Source: Macrotis lagotis (lineage: Eukaryota; Chordata; Mammalia; Peramelemorphia; Peramelidae). Taken from it: DNA of 64,000 nucleotides. The position numbers were made by a program, and so were the translations under genes. Location: contig NC_133666.1 of NCBI RefSeq assembly GCF_037893015.1, positions 560,428,541 through 560,492,540 of the forward strand. Reading direction: 5' to 3'. The notes under the pieces are model-generated. The model was not told the origin of the DNA, ran no database searches, and saw nothing but the letters and a program-made list of their open reading frames with translations. Shown here piece after piece: positions 11,310 through 23,313 of the stretch (positions are counted from its first letter, which is position 1; every line of letters begins with the position of its first letter).

Positions 11310-12384
11310 GGGATCCAAGATTGCAAACTTTGCTTTGTCTTTTGGACAAAGCTATTTACTTGCACAATTTGCATTTACTTTACAGAACAAATTGCAAGAG
11401 TCTATGGTTTAATTTCATTCTCAAAGTCCATAGCTGAGACTTTAAGAGCAATGAAATGAATATTATGGAACAGGTAATTCTTAGAAATAACATAGTTGAA
11501 GTTAGAATTGAGACTAGACTTCAGTACCAAGGAAAGAATACAGACATGGTAAAGGAGAAAGACATGGCAGACATCTTGAAGAAAAAGTTATTTTGCAATT
11601 TGATTGATGGGTCCATGTCTGTTCTGATGATGGACAGCAAAACTGGTGGGTGTAGGGAGCAAACCAGAGGATGTTCTGGTAAATGACTAATAACCAGTAA
11701 CCTGAAAAATTAAAAAGAATAACTAACAGTAATAATTTTGATATATATAGTTAGCATCTTATTCATCATCCTAGACCATCAATAAAATAATACATTTGTA
11801 AATGCTCACACTGAAAATTTAGCAATTGGATCTTGTGAATTGAGTTAGAGCTGGCTCCAGCACACCTCTGATTAGGCTCTTTCAGTGGTAGGGGTGGGGT
11901 ATTGAAAGTATTTTTTTTAATTGTGAATTGAGTTTTTCATTGGAAATTATGACAGGTGACACCAGGTGATGGATTATAACTTCTGGTGATTGTTAACAGT
12001 CGATACATTTCATTAGCACCTGCAAGTAGTTATCATGGCCTTATCTGTAAACTAGGGCCCTGTGTGGTGTTTGGGATGTTATAATAATCTTCTATGGTGT
12101 CAGGCCATGCTTTTCTACTTATGATCTCACTGTGGATGAGAGTAAAAGCAGGAATATCATGATGGTCACTGAGGTCTGATCCTCAGCTACATTATTTTTA
12201 AAAATTACCTAGCCACAATATTCATTATGTTGCTCTTAAAAGTGTCAGGTGTGTAGAGTGATAATGAAATTGAACCTGCAAAGTCAACATATTCTGTAAA
12301 GGATGCTTCTGTAACTTCTACTAAAACAGGGAGAGGAAATGGATCATTTCTGGGACCAAATTCCTTTTAAGACTTATAATAATT
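11310..12384. other. Unassigned
   Basis: No gene or confident repeat. Only short open frames, with no recognisable protein. Confidence 0.4.
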
Positions 12385-12492
12385 GGAGGCAGCTGGATGG
12401 CACAGTGGATGGAGCTAGGAGGCCCTTACTAGCTTTTGGGCAAGTCACTTAAGTCCATTATCTTGCAAATACAAAACAAACTCCAAAAAAGA
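12385..12492 (+). mobile_element. SINE, internally deleted
   Basis: Head GGAGGCAGCTGGATGGCACAG and tail GGGCAAGTCACTTAAG..TTGCAAAT are present, but about 45 bases in the middle are gone. Possible TSD GACTTATA/GATTTATAGT. Confidence 0.75.
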
Positions 12493-12649
12493 TTTATAGT
12501 AACAATATATACTTTCAATAAGGAAAACTGATCCATTTGAAGTAGTAGAAAACAATTATAAATACATATTCAAAAGAACAACAATTTACATTAGAAAAAC
12601 CTCTGTTTGCAAAGCATATTCTTGCTGATGAATGAAATGCTTATTGGTT

Positions 12650-15010
12650 AGTTGGTTCTTGTCCTTCATTTTTGAAAAAGACCAAAATGACATCACTATA
12701 TCTGAGACACATTGCAATGTGTATGATTATGACTGAGCAGCCCAATACCAGCTCTAAATGCTCTACCAGAAGTCAGGCACAAATAGTCATGTGAACTCCT
12801 GGGGTATATATTCTACACTTAAATTGCTATGTTTCCTTTGAGCATTCTTCCATTCTGCCTTCCTCAGAGCACAGTCCCCTCACTGATGAGAGCACGCTAC
12901 GCTGGCTGGTCCTGTGGCAGTATCTCCCAATCTTTACAATCAATACTAAAGTTCTTCAATGAGACCTTCAAGGTGTCTTGGTATTCCTTCTTCTGACCCC
13001 CTTGTGAGTGCTTGCCCTGTGTGAGTTTTCCATAAAATAGTTTTTTTGGCAAGTGTTACATCTGTCATTCTAACAACATGTCCAGCTCATCATAGTTGCA
13101 CTCTCTGTAGCAATTTTGGAATGCTGGGCAGTTTAGCTTGAAAAAGGTCCTCCATATTTGGTATCTTCTCCTGCCAGGTGATCTTCAGAATCTTCTTAAA
13201 ACAATTTAAATGAAAGTGATCCATTTTCCTGCTTATAGACTGTCCAGTTTTCACAGGCATATAGCAATGAGGTCAACATAACAACTCCGTAGACCTTCAG
13301 TTAGGTAGTCAGTCTGCTCTCTCTTCTCTCCTACACTTTCAGAGTCTCTCAAATACTGAGCTAGCCCTGGAAATGTGAGTGCCAACTCCATTGTCACTGC
13401 GTATTTCCTTGGAAAGGACACTGCCAAAGTAAGTGAATGTCTACAGTATTCAAAATTTCTCCATTTGCTATAATCGATGGTTCCACATATGCTGTGGTGC
13501 TGGCTGATGGAGCACCTGGGTTTTCTTGGTGTTATTTGTCAGAGCAAAATAAGCACAAGCAGCAGAGAACCGCTCCATATTCTATTGCATCTCAGCTTCA
13601 GAGTTTTCATTGAGTGCATAACCATCTGCAAACAAAAGACCACGCACCAACACTCCCTCTACTTTGGTTTTGGTTTGTAGCCTTTTCAAATTGAAGAATT
13701 TGCCATCAATGTGGTAGCTGAACTTGAGGTCATGTTCATCCTCAGTGAAAGTGTTTGATAACATGGTTGAATACATCATGCTTAAGAGTATAGGAGCAAG
13801 AACACATCCTTGTTTCACTCCAATGGTAACTGGGAACTCTTGCAAGAATCATCCATTATCCAGAACCCAGGCACACACAACACCATGAAATTGATGTACA
13901 ATACTGATGAACTTCTCCAGGCAACCAAATTTTGACATAATGTTCCAAAAACCCACATGACTGACAGTATTCAAGACCTTGGTCAGATCTAAAAATGTTG
14001 TAAACAGACCTGTATTCTGTTCCTGACATTTTTCCTGGAGCTGTTGGGCAGCAAACACCATATCAAACTGTTCCTTGACCCTTTCTGAAGGTACACTGGC
14101 TCTCAGAAAGGTGACCATCTTCCAGGTGAAGGATCAGCCTATTGTAAAGGACTCTGACAAGAATCTTCCCAGTAATTACTAAAAGAGAAATCCCCTGTGA
14201 TAGTCACAGGACAATCTATTTCCTTTACCTTTATAGAGATGTATAATGGAGGCATCCTTGGGGGATAACCTCTTTGTGCCATATAATGTGGAAAATTTCA
14301 GTCAGTTTTTGGTTGAGCAATGGACCCCCTATCTTGTAGATCTCAGCTGGAATAGAATCAGTATCAGTGCCATTTGAAAGAAGCCTAATAGCATTCAAAA
14401 CCTCTTCTTCATTTGGAACTTCAACTAGGGACTGATTGACTTCAGCTTGGGGTAAATGGTCATTGGTTTCTGCATTGATTGATGATGATCAGTTAAGAAC
14501 ACTATGGAAATATTCAGCCTCTCTCTCTAGGATCATGTCCCTATTATTAATCAATGTATATTCATCAGCACTGAGTAGTTGAGATGCACCATAGGTCTTT
14601 GGTCCATAAACAGCCTTCATGCCGTCATAAGAGCATTTTGCTTTGTTACTGTCTTCTAAGACTGAATTTCATCTACTTTCTTACTGAGTCAAAATTCCTG
14701 AATCTAAGTTTTGCTTGTACTTTACTTTTGATGGAATTAAATGCTGCCTTCTTAAAATGGATGAACTATCCTGTTGGTAAATCCTGTGAAGTTCTTGTTT
14801 CTCATTTAGCAGCTTCTGTATTTCCCCGTCATTTTCATCAAACCAGTCTCGGTGTTTGCAAGTGTTCTGGCCCAGATGAGCACATGCAGTGCTGTACACC
14901 AGATCTTTGCTCACTCCTTTTCCGCTCCACTGTTACTAACTGTGTGCTGGCTCAGTTTTCCTCTAATCTCTTGACATTAATTCTTCTAGTATTCATTTTT
15001 CCTTAGGGCC
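12650..15010 (-). mobile_element. RTE-like non-LTR LINE, 5'-truncated
   Basis: Minus-strand LINE. From its 5' side: endonuclease-RT linker (14914-14681, HRDWFDENDGEIQKLLNEKQEL); RT fingers region (SIPAEIYK near 14340); RT palm (14118-13582); and a 3' part through to GTCCTTCATTTTTGAAAAAG at about 12660 on the plus strand. It lacks the endonuclease. RT motifs are FLDLTKVLNTV (motif A), GVKQGCVLAP (motif B) and LLFADGYAL (motif C). In active relatives motif A has D and motif C has DD; here they are N and DG, so the enzyme is dead. The clade is assigned from memory as RTE-like; the exact family is unsure. Confidence 0.85.
13582..14118 (-). pseudogene. Reverse transcriptase palm of RTE-like LINE
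   Basis: Two abutting frames: 14118-13849 (QLQEKCQEQNTGLFTTFLDL.. GFWNIMSKFGCLEKFIS) and 13845-13582 (FPVTIGVKQGCVLAPILLSM.. FNLKRLQTKTKVEG.. LLFADG). A stop or frame change at about 13846 separates them. Substitutions at the catalytic Asp positions show decay. Confidence 0.85.
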
Positions 15011-15689
15011 ACTGTTTTGGTTGAATTTTCCTCCTAGATAGAAAAGTTCAAAGCAAAGAAATTTAAAGCTAACTAACATCCTCTTAAGTTTCTAAGTCAG
15101 TCTTTAGCCTGGGCTTCTGAAATATGGTTAAATCTGTTTCCTTTTTGGTTATCTATTATAGGAACTTGGATGAAGGAAGGTATAACACAGGGGTTCTAAG
15201 TGAAATTTGAAAATGAGATTACTCATGACAAGAAAGAGAAGAACTCTACCCTCTCTTTGCCAAGGTACTTTGAACCAATTGAGATCTACTGTTTCAAATC
15301 TGTTGCACATATCTAATGTCTAACTTTCTCTTCCTGTTGTATCACAGATTCCAAATTGCAATCATAAGTTGCCTGTAAGGGTCCTAACATTTCTACTTTA
15401 GTCACTAGCTCTGTTTACTTGTCAGAATGAGGTCCAGAAAACAGGGTTCCTCTAATTTTTGAGGATGAAATTAGTATCTGACTAATAGTAAATGACTATT
15501 TCCTGGGAATATTTTGTTGCACAAATTTGTACAGCTATCAGTTTTTGTGCTTGGGACAAACTAGAACAAACCATAGCCTTAAATCAAGTAAGTAATGTAT
15601 TATGTGGCTAGGTGGTACAATGGAGAGTACTGGATATGGAGTTAGTAAAAATGGAAGGAAATGGAGCTACAGAGAAGGGAGTTAAAGAT

Positions 15690-16415
15690 TGATAGTGGGT
15701 TTGTTTTTGTCAAGAAATCACCAATATATGACTCAAGAAGGTTAGAAAAAGCTTGGACTTTAATTCACAGGTAGCACAAAACTTTACAAGTTACTACAAA
15801 GTTCACAGGCTCCTACAAAAGCCCACAAATTACTACACAAGTTTACAAATTAGATCCTGTAAAGAAGCAGTTAGATACTGAGTTTCTTAATGGGCCGTAA
15901 TTGCTAAAGTGCTTAAAAAAGAAAAAAGGGAAAAGAAAAGAAGCTTATATCAATATAGATCCAGCTACATGGAGCTGGGACCACATTGTTCCCATAGCAT
16001 GATTTGGAGCATGTAAATCCCCCCTTAGAGACTAGAAGAAAAGAGACAAAGCAGCCCAGCCAGGAGTCAAGGAGAAAAGGGCTTCAACCTGGGCAGTGTC
16101 TTTGCTTAAAGCATTTTTGTGGTAGGTGGAACAAGGGTAGTCTTGAGTAGTCTAGCACCTGGCTCCAGGTATTCTCCAAGGTGCATGCCACGGGGGGGGT
16201 CCCCCAGCACCAGCTAAGACAACACTCACTGAGCATGAGTAGCATTCTATTGGCCTTCTCCTCCCTCCCCAAAGGGCATGACCAGAATGTCCAAAGTGAT
16301 TTAGGAGGTAGAGATTGCAAGAGCCAACAGAGGATGGAGAACACTCCCCGCAGTACAGAAAAGTTTCAGAAAGGTTATAACATTTCTTTGGGTCCAGAAT
16401 CCCCCTACTACATTA
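15690..16415 (-). mobile_element. Possible solo LTR, minus
   Basis: On the minus strand it would start TGTAGTAGGGGGATTCTGG (near 16413). It has GATATAAGCTTC as a TATA-like box (near 15945), AATTAAAGTCC (near 15760) as a weak polyadenylation-type signal, and ends near GACAAAAACAAACCCACTATCA. No TSD could be matched. Confidence 0.35.
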
Positions 16416-16419
16416 GGAA

Positions 16420-16560
16420 TATTTGAGTTCAAAGGTGACATTGAACATTTATTAGCTCTGTGACCTTGTACTCATCCCATAACCTTTTTTCAACCTCACC
16501 TTCCTTTCCTGGAAAATAAGAGGGTTGGGCTCACTAATTTCTAACTTTATCTACCTTTCA
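16420..16560 (+). repeat. MIR-type SINE
   Basis: TTTGAGTTCAAAGGTGAC..CTCTGTGACCTTGTACTCATC..CTGGAAAATAAGAGGGTTGG. Confidence 0.65.
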
Positions 16561-16754
16561 CCTTTAAAATCTATACTAAGACAAATTCAGTTGAGCAGTG
16601 GATAAGACTCTGGGACAAAGGGGTTATCTCAGAGATCCCAGGTTGTGGAGCTGTAGTAGGAGAAATTTCAGAACATTGCTTCATGGAGGGGGGGGATAGA
16701 AATCTTCCAACATCAGTCTGATAGGAGGAGGTCTTAGGGAATTGGATAGTGGGA

Positions 16755-17000
16755 GAAATAAGACTTTATATAGTACCTACTAAAGGCATTGGCTAAGGGC
16801 TGTACAAATATTATCTCAACTGATGCTCACAACTCTAATTTATTATCCTTATCTTAAACTTAGAAGCTGAGATAGAGATTAAGTGATTTACCCAAAGACT
16901 CAGAGCTAGTAAGTAACCCTTAGAAAGAGGCCCAATTTCAACTGACATCTTCTGACTCAAGGCCTATTGCTCTATCCATTATATTGTCTAGAACTCTTTG
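16755..17000 (-). repeat. MIR-type SINE, minus
   Basis: TATATAGTACCTACTAAAGGCATTGGC ... AGCTGAGATAGAGATTAAGTGATTTACCC ... CTATTGCTCTATCCATTATATTGTC. Confidence 0.75.
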
Positions 17001-17004
17001 AGAA

Positions 17005-17635
17005 GCTTGGGGCCACAGTACTCAGATAGTACCCAGAATATGAAATAGTGGGGTTGGACCACAGAGGTGCTCATTTGAGGTTCAGTCACTTGGAGGAAGA
17101 CATGTAACATCTGGTAGTTTCCTGTATCTGCTAATTATCTTGATCACTAGGGACTGAGCTCAGTTGTGTAATTGGTGTTGAAGGAATGCAAATTCTGACT
17201 GAATAAAAATGGATGCAATTGAAAATGATAACATCTTTAAAAATCATTATTTAAAATGTTTATAGTCACTCAATGAGTTTACCCAAAAGCAAGACTCTTG
17301 TTGTCCTCTTCTTGTCATAGATCTGTGGATTGACTAAGGAGTCGGGGTCCATGACACTAATGACTCAAACAGCAATAAGATTAATATAATTTATACATGT
17401 TATATCCTGACCTCTAGTGGCATACAAAGGAACTCTGGCACTTGGAACAATCAGAAGTAAAGTGGGGAAAAGGAAGGGGACTTTATTAGTGGACCTACAG
17501 AGAGATGTACACAGAGATATGTTTAGTCATCTCAGTGAGTCAAGGTCTCCACATTATGATCCCAGGTTCACATTCAAAACTATTTTCAAGAAGTGTCATT
17601 TAGCAGTAAAATAAGCAGAAAATCCAGGCCATTTC
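17005..17635. other. Unassigned
   Basis: No gene seen; the longest open frame (17417-17614, plus) has no recognisable protein. GGACTTTATTAGTGGACC near 17477 is the only LTR-like hint. Confidence 0.35.
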
Positions 17636-17639
17636 TAGA

Positions 17640-17830
17640 GGAATTAACTTCTCCATTTCAATCAATAAATGTAACAGATGCTATACTACGCTCTGGAGGT
17701 AAAAAAGAGGAAAAAGTCAGTCCCTGCTCTCAAGGGACTTATAATCTAATGGGGGAGACAACAAGAAATTAAATAATACAAGCTAAACAGAATATAAATG
17801 GAAAATAATTAATGGTGGCAATGTCAGAGG
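17640..17830 (+). repeat. Old L3-like remnant
   Basis: CAATAAATGTAACAGATGC..CAGTCCCTGCTCTCAAGGGACTTATAATCTAATGGGGGAGAC. Confidence 0.6.
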
Positions 17831-18365
17831 ATAGTAGGGGATGATGTATTATTTGAGAGATGCTGCAAAAGTGGACTCAACAGATCTTGGTAACAGATTG
17901 GATAAGGGACAACAAAATTGGAGAATGGCTTATTTTTTAAAGTCATTCTCACTGTTTTTGACATTATTGGACATTTTAGGAACCTTGACTGATTACTATG
18001 ACTTTTATCCTGTTTAAAGGTATTGCCCAACATTTTTATCCACATCCCAAAATATCTTCCCTTATTTACTTTAAAGAAATGTGGTTGACTTGTGTGGGTT
18101 AAAAAAGGAGAATAAGATATTACCTTTGTCTTTATGGAATTTATAATCCAATTTCTCTCTCAGACTAAGGTTGTAGTGATTATAATTGCAATAATAGGTC
18201 AGAGAAGCAAAAAAGTAGATCTGATTTTTACTTTGAACTCTGGGATGTCATTATTCTTCTTGCAATCCTGCACTGGATCTTTCATGTGCAGAATGAGTAA
18301 AAAATATTTGTTATATTTCTTGAAACACTAGGGTTAGGAATAGTTGTAGATGTCTTCATGTAGGT

Positions 18366-18380
18366 GATGAAAATATATAT

Positions 18381-18437
<57 letters not shown>
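18366..18437. repeat. (TA)n microsatellite
   Basis: Nearly pure TA for about 70 bases with one AA interruption near 18392; can form a cruciform. A (TG)n run follows at about 18575-18600. Confidence 0.95.
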
Positions 18438-18439
<2 letters not shown>

Positions 18440-19495
18440 GTGTAGAGACAAAAATAAGTGTGACATTTAAAGCAGTCAATAAAATTAACATTCTAGATGG
18501 GGGATATTAACCTCTTTGTGTCCCCTCTGAAGAAGCCTATATATCCCAATCATGATGTAATACTGAGATATTTATGTGTGTATATGTGTGTGTGTGTGTA
18601 TGTGAATTTAAAATTTCAAAGACTTATTCTATACATCAAAAAGTGTATATCAAGGAGTAGTAGACTATAAAATTAAATGGTTACTGGACTGGTGAAAACA
18701 TGAAGGTTCTTCAAAGTCAAACAGAGAAATTTATACTTTCTTGTTGGGAAATAAAAACTATGTGCATTGTTGGGCAGGCAAGTAACAAGAATGAAAGTTG
18801 TTTTTAAAAAAGCTGAGTCTGACTTTCTGATAATCTAGGTAATGTCAGAGAGATCAGCACAGAGATTATGGTAGCTTCAAAATTCTATGGATTTCTAACT
18901 TTGAAAACTCTCATTTTATTGTTGCCCATATAATGTCTAAAGAGTCAACCAAAGGTCTCCAGGGTGGTGGATGGAGGCAATAAGAAGGATTTATGGAAAG
19001 ATATGAACAAGATAGAAAACTTATCCATTGGACCATCAAAACATGTTTGAATACAGCATTGGTTAACATGAGACATTATTAGTTCATTGCTTTAGTCTAT
19101 GGATGACTTCTTTGCTTCTTTTATTCAAAACTTATTCAAAGACTCACTTCCTTCAATTCGAAGTTATTTACAGAAACTAAATCATGACCAGGCTTTGTAA
19201 GAAATATATGAGGGAGATTTTTGATATCAATAAACTGAGATTTGCTTCCCAATGATTAACTCAGTATTTCTGAGATTGAGATACTTCCCCTTAATTAGAT
19301 AATTAATTATTCAGACTCTTGGGAAAATCTGAAAAAGAAACAGCAGGATATATTGCTAGGCAGATTAATGAATTACTGAAAAAAACAAATTTTGAATGTG
19401 TGTGTGTGCTTCAGGGAGTAGGTTAAGTAACAATTTTCAGATTCTAAAAATCAACAAAAATTAATAGGAAAATAGCAGATAAGTGAACAGGCATT
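18440..19495. other. Unassigned
   Basis: No gene, RNA or repeat family recognised. Confidence 0.4.
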
Positions 19496-19499
19496 TGTT

Positions 19500-19720
19500 T
19501 GATGATGCAAATAGAGTGCTACAACTGAAATTAATGAGATCTGAGTTCAAATCTGACCTTAGATATTAACCATGTGATTCTGGGCAAGTCATTTAGCCTT
19601 TATCAACCTCAGGTTCTTCATCTATAAAATGGGGATAATATTACCTCTCAGTGTTGACTTGAAGATCAATATAAAGTGCTTGACATTGTACTTGATACTT
19701 TAGTTGCTAGTTATTTTTAT
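19500..19720 (+). repeat. MIR-type SINE
   Basis: GAGTTCAAATCTGACCTTAG..TTCTGGGCAAGTCATTTAGCC..CATCTATAAAATGGGGATAATATTACC. Confidence 0.8.
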
Positions 19721-20165
19721 AAAAAATTTCATTGGAGGAAGCATTTATTAAGTATTGTATATAATCTCTGGGTTTCAATTTATTTGGTGTAATATGACAT
19801 GTGAGTCATAGAATTCTATGGTATCTTATGAATTAAAAGTAAATATCACTCAGAGGATCATAATGAAGCTCATGATGAATGCAAGCAAGTTGCAATAAGT
19901 AATAAATGAGAAATTTTGAAGAATCTATGTAGAGGCAATGAATGATTGAAAAGGGATTGCTCATAAGAGAAAAATGAAGAATAATCAGTAGGTAGATTGT
20001 ACCCTTTAGTATCCTTGTGATGCTAAGAGAAAGTCAAAGAGATCATTGGAATGTTGAGTGGATCTTCAAGTGATGAATTTTGGGGATGACATAGACAAGA
20101 CTACCAGCACAGGATGGGCAGGCATGGATAGAGCAGAGGAAATATTGGACAAGAAATATATTCTA
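19720..20165. other. Unassigned
   Basis: Includes a short L3-like start (GGAAGCATTTATTAAGTATTG, near 19738); otherwise nothing recognised. Confidence 0.35.
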
Positions 20166-20169
20166 TAAC

Positions 20170-20674
20170 AAATGTGTTCCCTGTATGCTGACCACATCAA
20201 ATAATTAACCCCTGAACTTCCTTACATTAACACTGACCCCCCCCATCTGAACTATCAAGATGAAGTCTATGAACTTTAAAGAAGAAATTAGGTCAATGAA
20301 TTTTTTTAATAAATAAAGTACCTTGCCTCCCCAGCAAAGACTCTGTAAATCCTATCCCTCAGGCACAATACAAGCCCCTATCACCAAAACAATGGATCCC
20401 TGTCCTAGCCTAAAAGGATTAAATCTTTGAGGTAGGGTCCCTCACCTACAGGTCCTTAATCATTTCTCATTATCTCATTTTTGCTCTTTGAGTTACTGCC
20501 CCCATCAATGTATACTTAATAACCTCATCTTCTGACCCTTTAAAAGCTCACTCCTCAGTTGAGTTGTTTGACTTCCTTGGGAAGTTGACTGTTATCCCCC
20601 AGGTAACCCTCTCAAGCTCCTATTCCTTTCCTTATTGCTTATCCTCTCAGGGTGGTGACTGTTGTTGTTGCTGC

Positions 20675-20725
<51 letters not shown>

Positions 20726-20870
20726 TAGTTTCTGCTAACCACAGAAATACTTAAAATAAACTTTTTTTGTTCCTAAATACTTGTGGATCAAAGCTGGTAC
20801 TTTTGTGAATTTGTCACATTTAAACCCCAAACTAGATTACCCTAAACATTTTCAAAAAACATTTTTAAAC
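20170..20870 (+). mobile_element. LTR-like repeat, plus
   Basis: Has a TATA-like CCCTTTAAAAGCTCACTC at 20536-20553, a downstream (CT)n run (20680-20723), AAATAAAC near 20755 as a polyadenylation-type signal, and CTTTTGTGAATTTGTCACATTTAAACCCC. No TSD found and ends are uncertain; homology to the copy at 2527-3140 continues past the GTCACA that I first took as the end. Confidence 0.6.
20677..20723 (+). repeat. (CT)n microsatellite
   Basis: About 22 CT units in the LTR-like repeat. Confidence 0.95.
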
Positions 20871-21209
20871 TTCATTTTAAAGTTCTTCAATTTGTTCCCT
20901 CTTCATCATCTATATAATCTACATAATCTTCATCATAAACATTAAAAGAATAGTCACATCAATGAAATCAAAATGCAGTTCGTTATTTGATATGTGAGAC
21001 ACTGCTATTAAAGACGAAGGCAAAAATTAAGGAGTTTATATTTTATTAAAGGAATAAATTGCTTGAGATCAAGTGAGTCTTAATCCTTGGGGAAAATCAC
21101 TAAATTAGACAATCTATTTTACCAGGAACTAACTTCATAGTGTATTCTGTGCATTATAAACTCTGATAGGTTGTGTTTGAGAGATCAGGGAAAATGTTTG
21201 GAAGAGTAA

Positions 21210-21465
21210 AGATGAGGCAGTTAGTTAGGCAATGTAGTAGATAAAGAAAACTCTGGACCTTGAATAAGAAATTCAAATTTGACTTCAGAAGCTTACTAGT
21301 TACATGATCTAGGTAAATCACAGAATCTTTTCTGCCTCAGTTTTCTCACCTGTAAAATGAGAATAACAAGAGCACGTAACTCAAGAGTTATGTGAAAAAA
21401 ATAGAATAACATATTTAAAGCACTTTTCAAATCTTAAATGCTAATGATGCTAGCTATGTGAGTCT
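21210..21465 (+). repeat. MIR-type SINE
   Basis: GAGGCAGTTAGTTAGGCAATGTAG..CTGCCTCAGTTTTCTCACCTGTAAAATGAG..AAAGCACTTTTCAAATC. Confidence 0.8.
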
Positions 21466-21469
21466 ATGA

Positions 21470-22254
21470 GGATGAAAGAGGCAGCAATATAGGAAGTATA
21501 GATATCTAAGAATTGAGGAGGCTAGAAGATAGAGACAAAGAAGGTAGTTCATTCCTAAACTCCAACATCAAATGGATTCTTATAGTAGCTATAGAGGAAA
21601 ATATGCAGCTTCAGTTTGTCTAATTAGAGGCAAATTGTTTTCTACAGTACAACTCAGATTCTAGGCTATGTCATCTATTCTGTGAATTTGAACTCAGGTG
21701 TCCTCCTTCTGTGTTAAAGACAAAGGGGATTTGGTTCTTGATTTTCTTTGGCTGTGGGAGATAGTTATCATCTCAGAATGGAGGGGGCTCAGAACATTTA
21801 TAAGAAACCCACTTTTTGCTAGTCTACTGCACTAATCTTTTGTTTGAATTCATGTGCCATCTGGCCTGGCATGAGAAGTATCATTGGGTGGGGACTTAAA
21901 GTCATGACTTTAAATAAATGAGCACCCCCAAAGGGGTAGTGAAAGGTAGTGAGGGGTCCCATAGTTGTGTGGTGAACTTGGGGGTGGTGGTGGTTTGGGG
22001 CAAAGGGAGTCTATGCTACAGATAGTAGATCATTTGAAGTGGAAATGAACACTAACAATAGAAGGGAGAAGGAAGTTAAAAAAAAGACAATTTTGTAGAA
22101 TTCCTTTATATTTTATCAATGAGATATTACCCAATGATATGACCTAGACCAATCATGAAGGGTCTAAGATAATATGAGTTATATAACTCTGCTATGACTT
22201 TTTTGTTCAGGATCTAATGAGAATCTAGTCTAGAAGTTTATAAGCAAAATTATG
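21470..22254. other. Unassigned
   Basis: No gene or repeat family recognised. Confidence 0.4.
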
Positions 22255-22855
22255 CTAGGAAGGATGCATAGTGCTACTACTAATCTCCTTCTCCTTGGCC
22301 CCAAAATCTTTATCTGGGACAAAAGATATCAAGAAGGGTAAGTAATAGCTCAGCCCATGGAAGGTAAGGGAGTGGAGGGAGACAGCTAAGGTCTGTCCTC
22401 TGTCCCTGGACAAGACTCTGGGGCTTTGACCACATTCAGACCCTGGTTGAACTCTGCCCCCCCCCCCATAGAGCAGGGACCTCCCCCACCACAGCCCTGG
22501 GGGGAAGAGGGGTGTGCTGGTGGTCATTCAACAGACCAAGTGAGCAATTAAGAACCTCACATACTGAGGTCCTTGCAGGGGTGTCCTAGTAACACTCAAA
22601 AACTCAGGAAGCACTCCAAAACCAGGCACAAGCTGGGGAAATAAGTAAACAGGAAAAAAAAAGGAACCAGATCATAAACAATTACTTTGGTCCCATGGGG
22701 GATCAAAATACTGAATCTGAAGATGAGAAAATCCAAACTTCTGTTGCTAAAGACTCCAAGAAATATAGAAGTTGGGCTCAGTCTATGACAGAGCTCAAAA
22801 AAGATTTTGAAAATCAAGTAAGGGAGATAGAAGAAAAACTGGGAAAAGAAATGAG

Positions 22856-23011
22856 GGCAGCTAGGTGGCACAGTGGATAAAGCACCAGCCCTGGAGTCAG
22901 GAGTATCTGGGTTCAAATCTGGTTTCAGACCATTTAATAATTACCTAGCTGTATTGCCTTGGGCAAACCACTTAACCCTGGTTGCCTTTCAAAAACCTAA
23001 AAAAAAAAAAG
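22856..23011 (+). mobile_element. SINE inside HAL1-like ORF1 (first)
   Basis: Flanked by AAAGAAATGAG at 22845-22855 and 23012-23022. Confidence 0.95.
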
Positions 23012-23156
23012 AAAGAAATGAGAGAGGTGCATAAAAAAAGATGAAAATGAAGTCAGCAGCTTAGTCAAGGAGATCCAAAAAAAAATGTTAAGGAAAATAA
23101 CATATTAAAAACTAGTTTAGGTCAAATGGATAAAACAGTTCAAAAAAGTTATTGAG

Positions 23157-23313
23157 GAGGGGAAGCTAGGTGGCACAGTGGGGAGAGCACCAGCCCTGGA
23201 GTCAGGAGTACCTGGGTTCAAATCCAGCCTCAGACACTTAATAATTACCTAGCTGTGTGGCCTTGGGCAAGCCACTTAACCTCATTGCCTTGCAAAAAAA
23301 AAGAACCTTAAAT
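23157..23313 (+). mobile_element. SINE inside HAL1-like ORF1 (second)
   Basis: Flanked by AAAAGTTATTGAG at 23144-23156 and 23314-23326. It lies 145 bases from the previous SINE and in the same orientation, but has its own TSD, so the two are separate insertions. Confidence 0.95.

Noticed and set aside
14584-15006. 140-codon plus frame
   Set aside because: It is the antisense of the RTE-like LINE, whose minus strand encodes recognisable linker and RT motifs.
18282-18491. 69-codon minus frame with a YIYIYI run
   Set aside because: Translation of the (TA)n microsatellite.
20536-20553. TATA-like box as a host gene promoter
   Set aside because: It lies in an LTR-like repeat that has a second copy at 2527-3140, and no exon follows.
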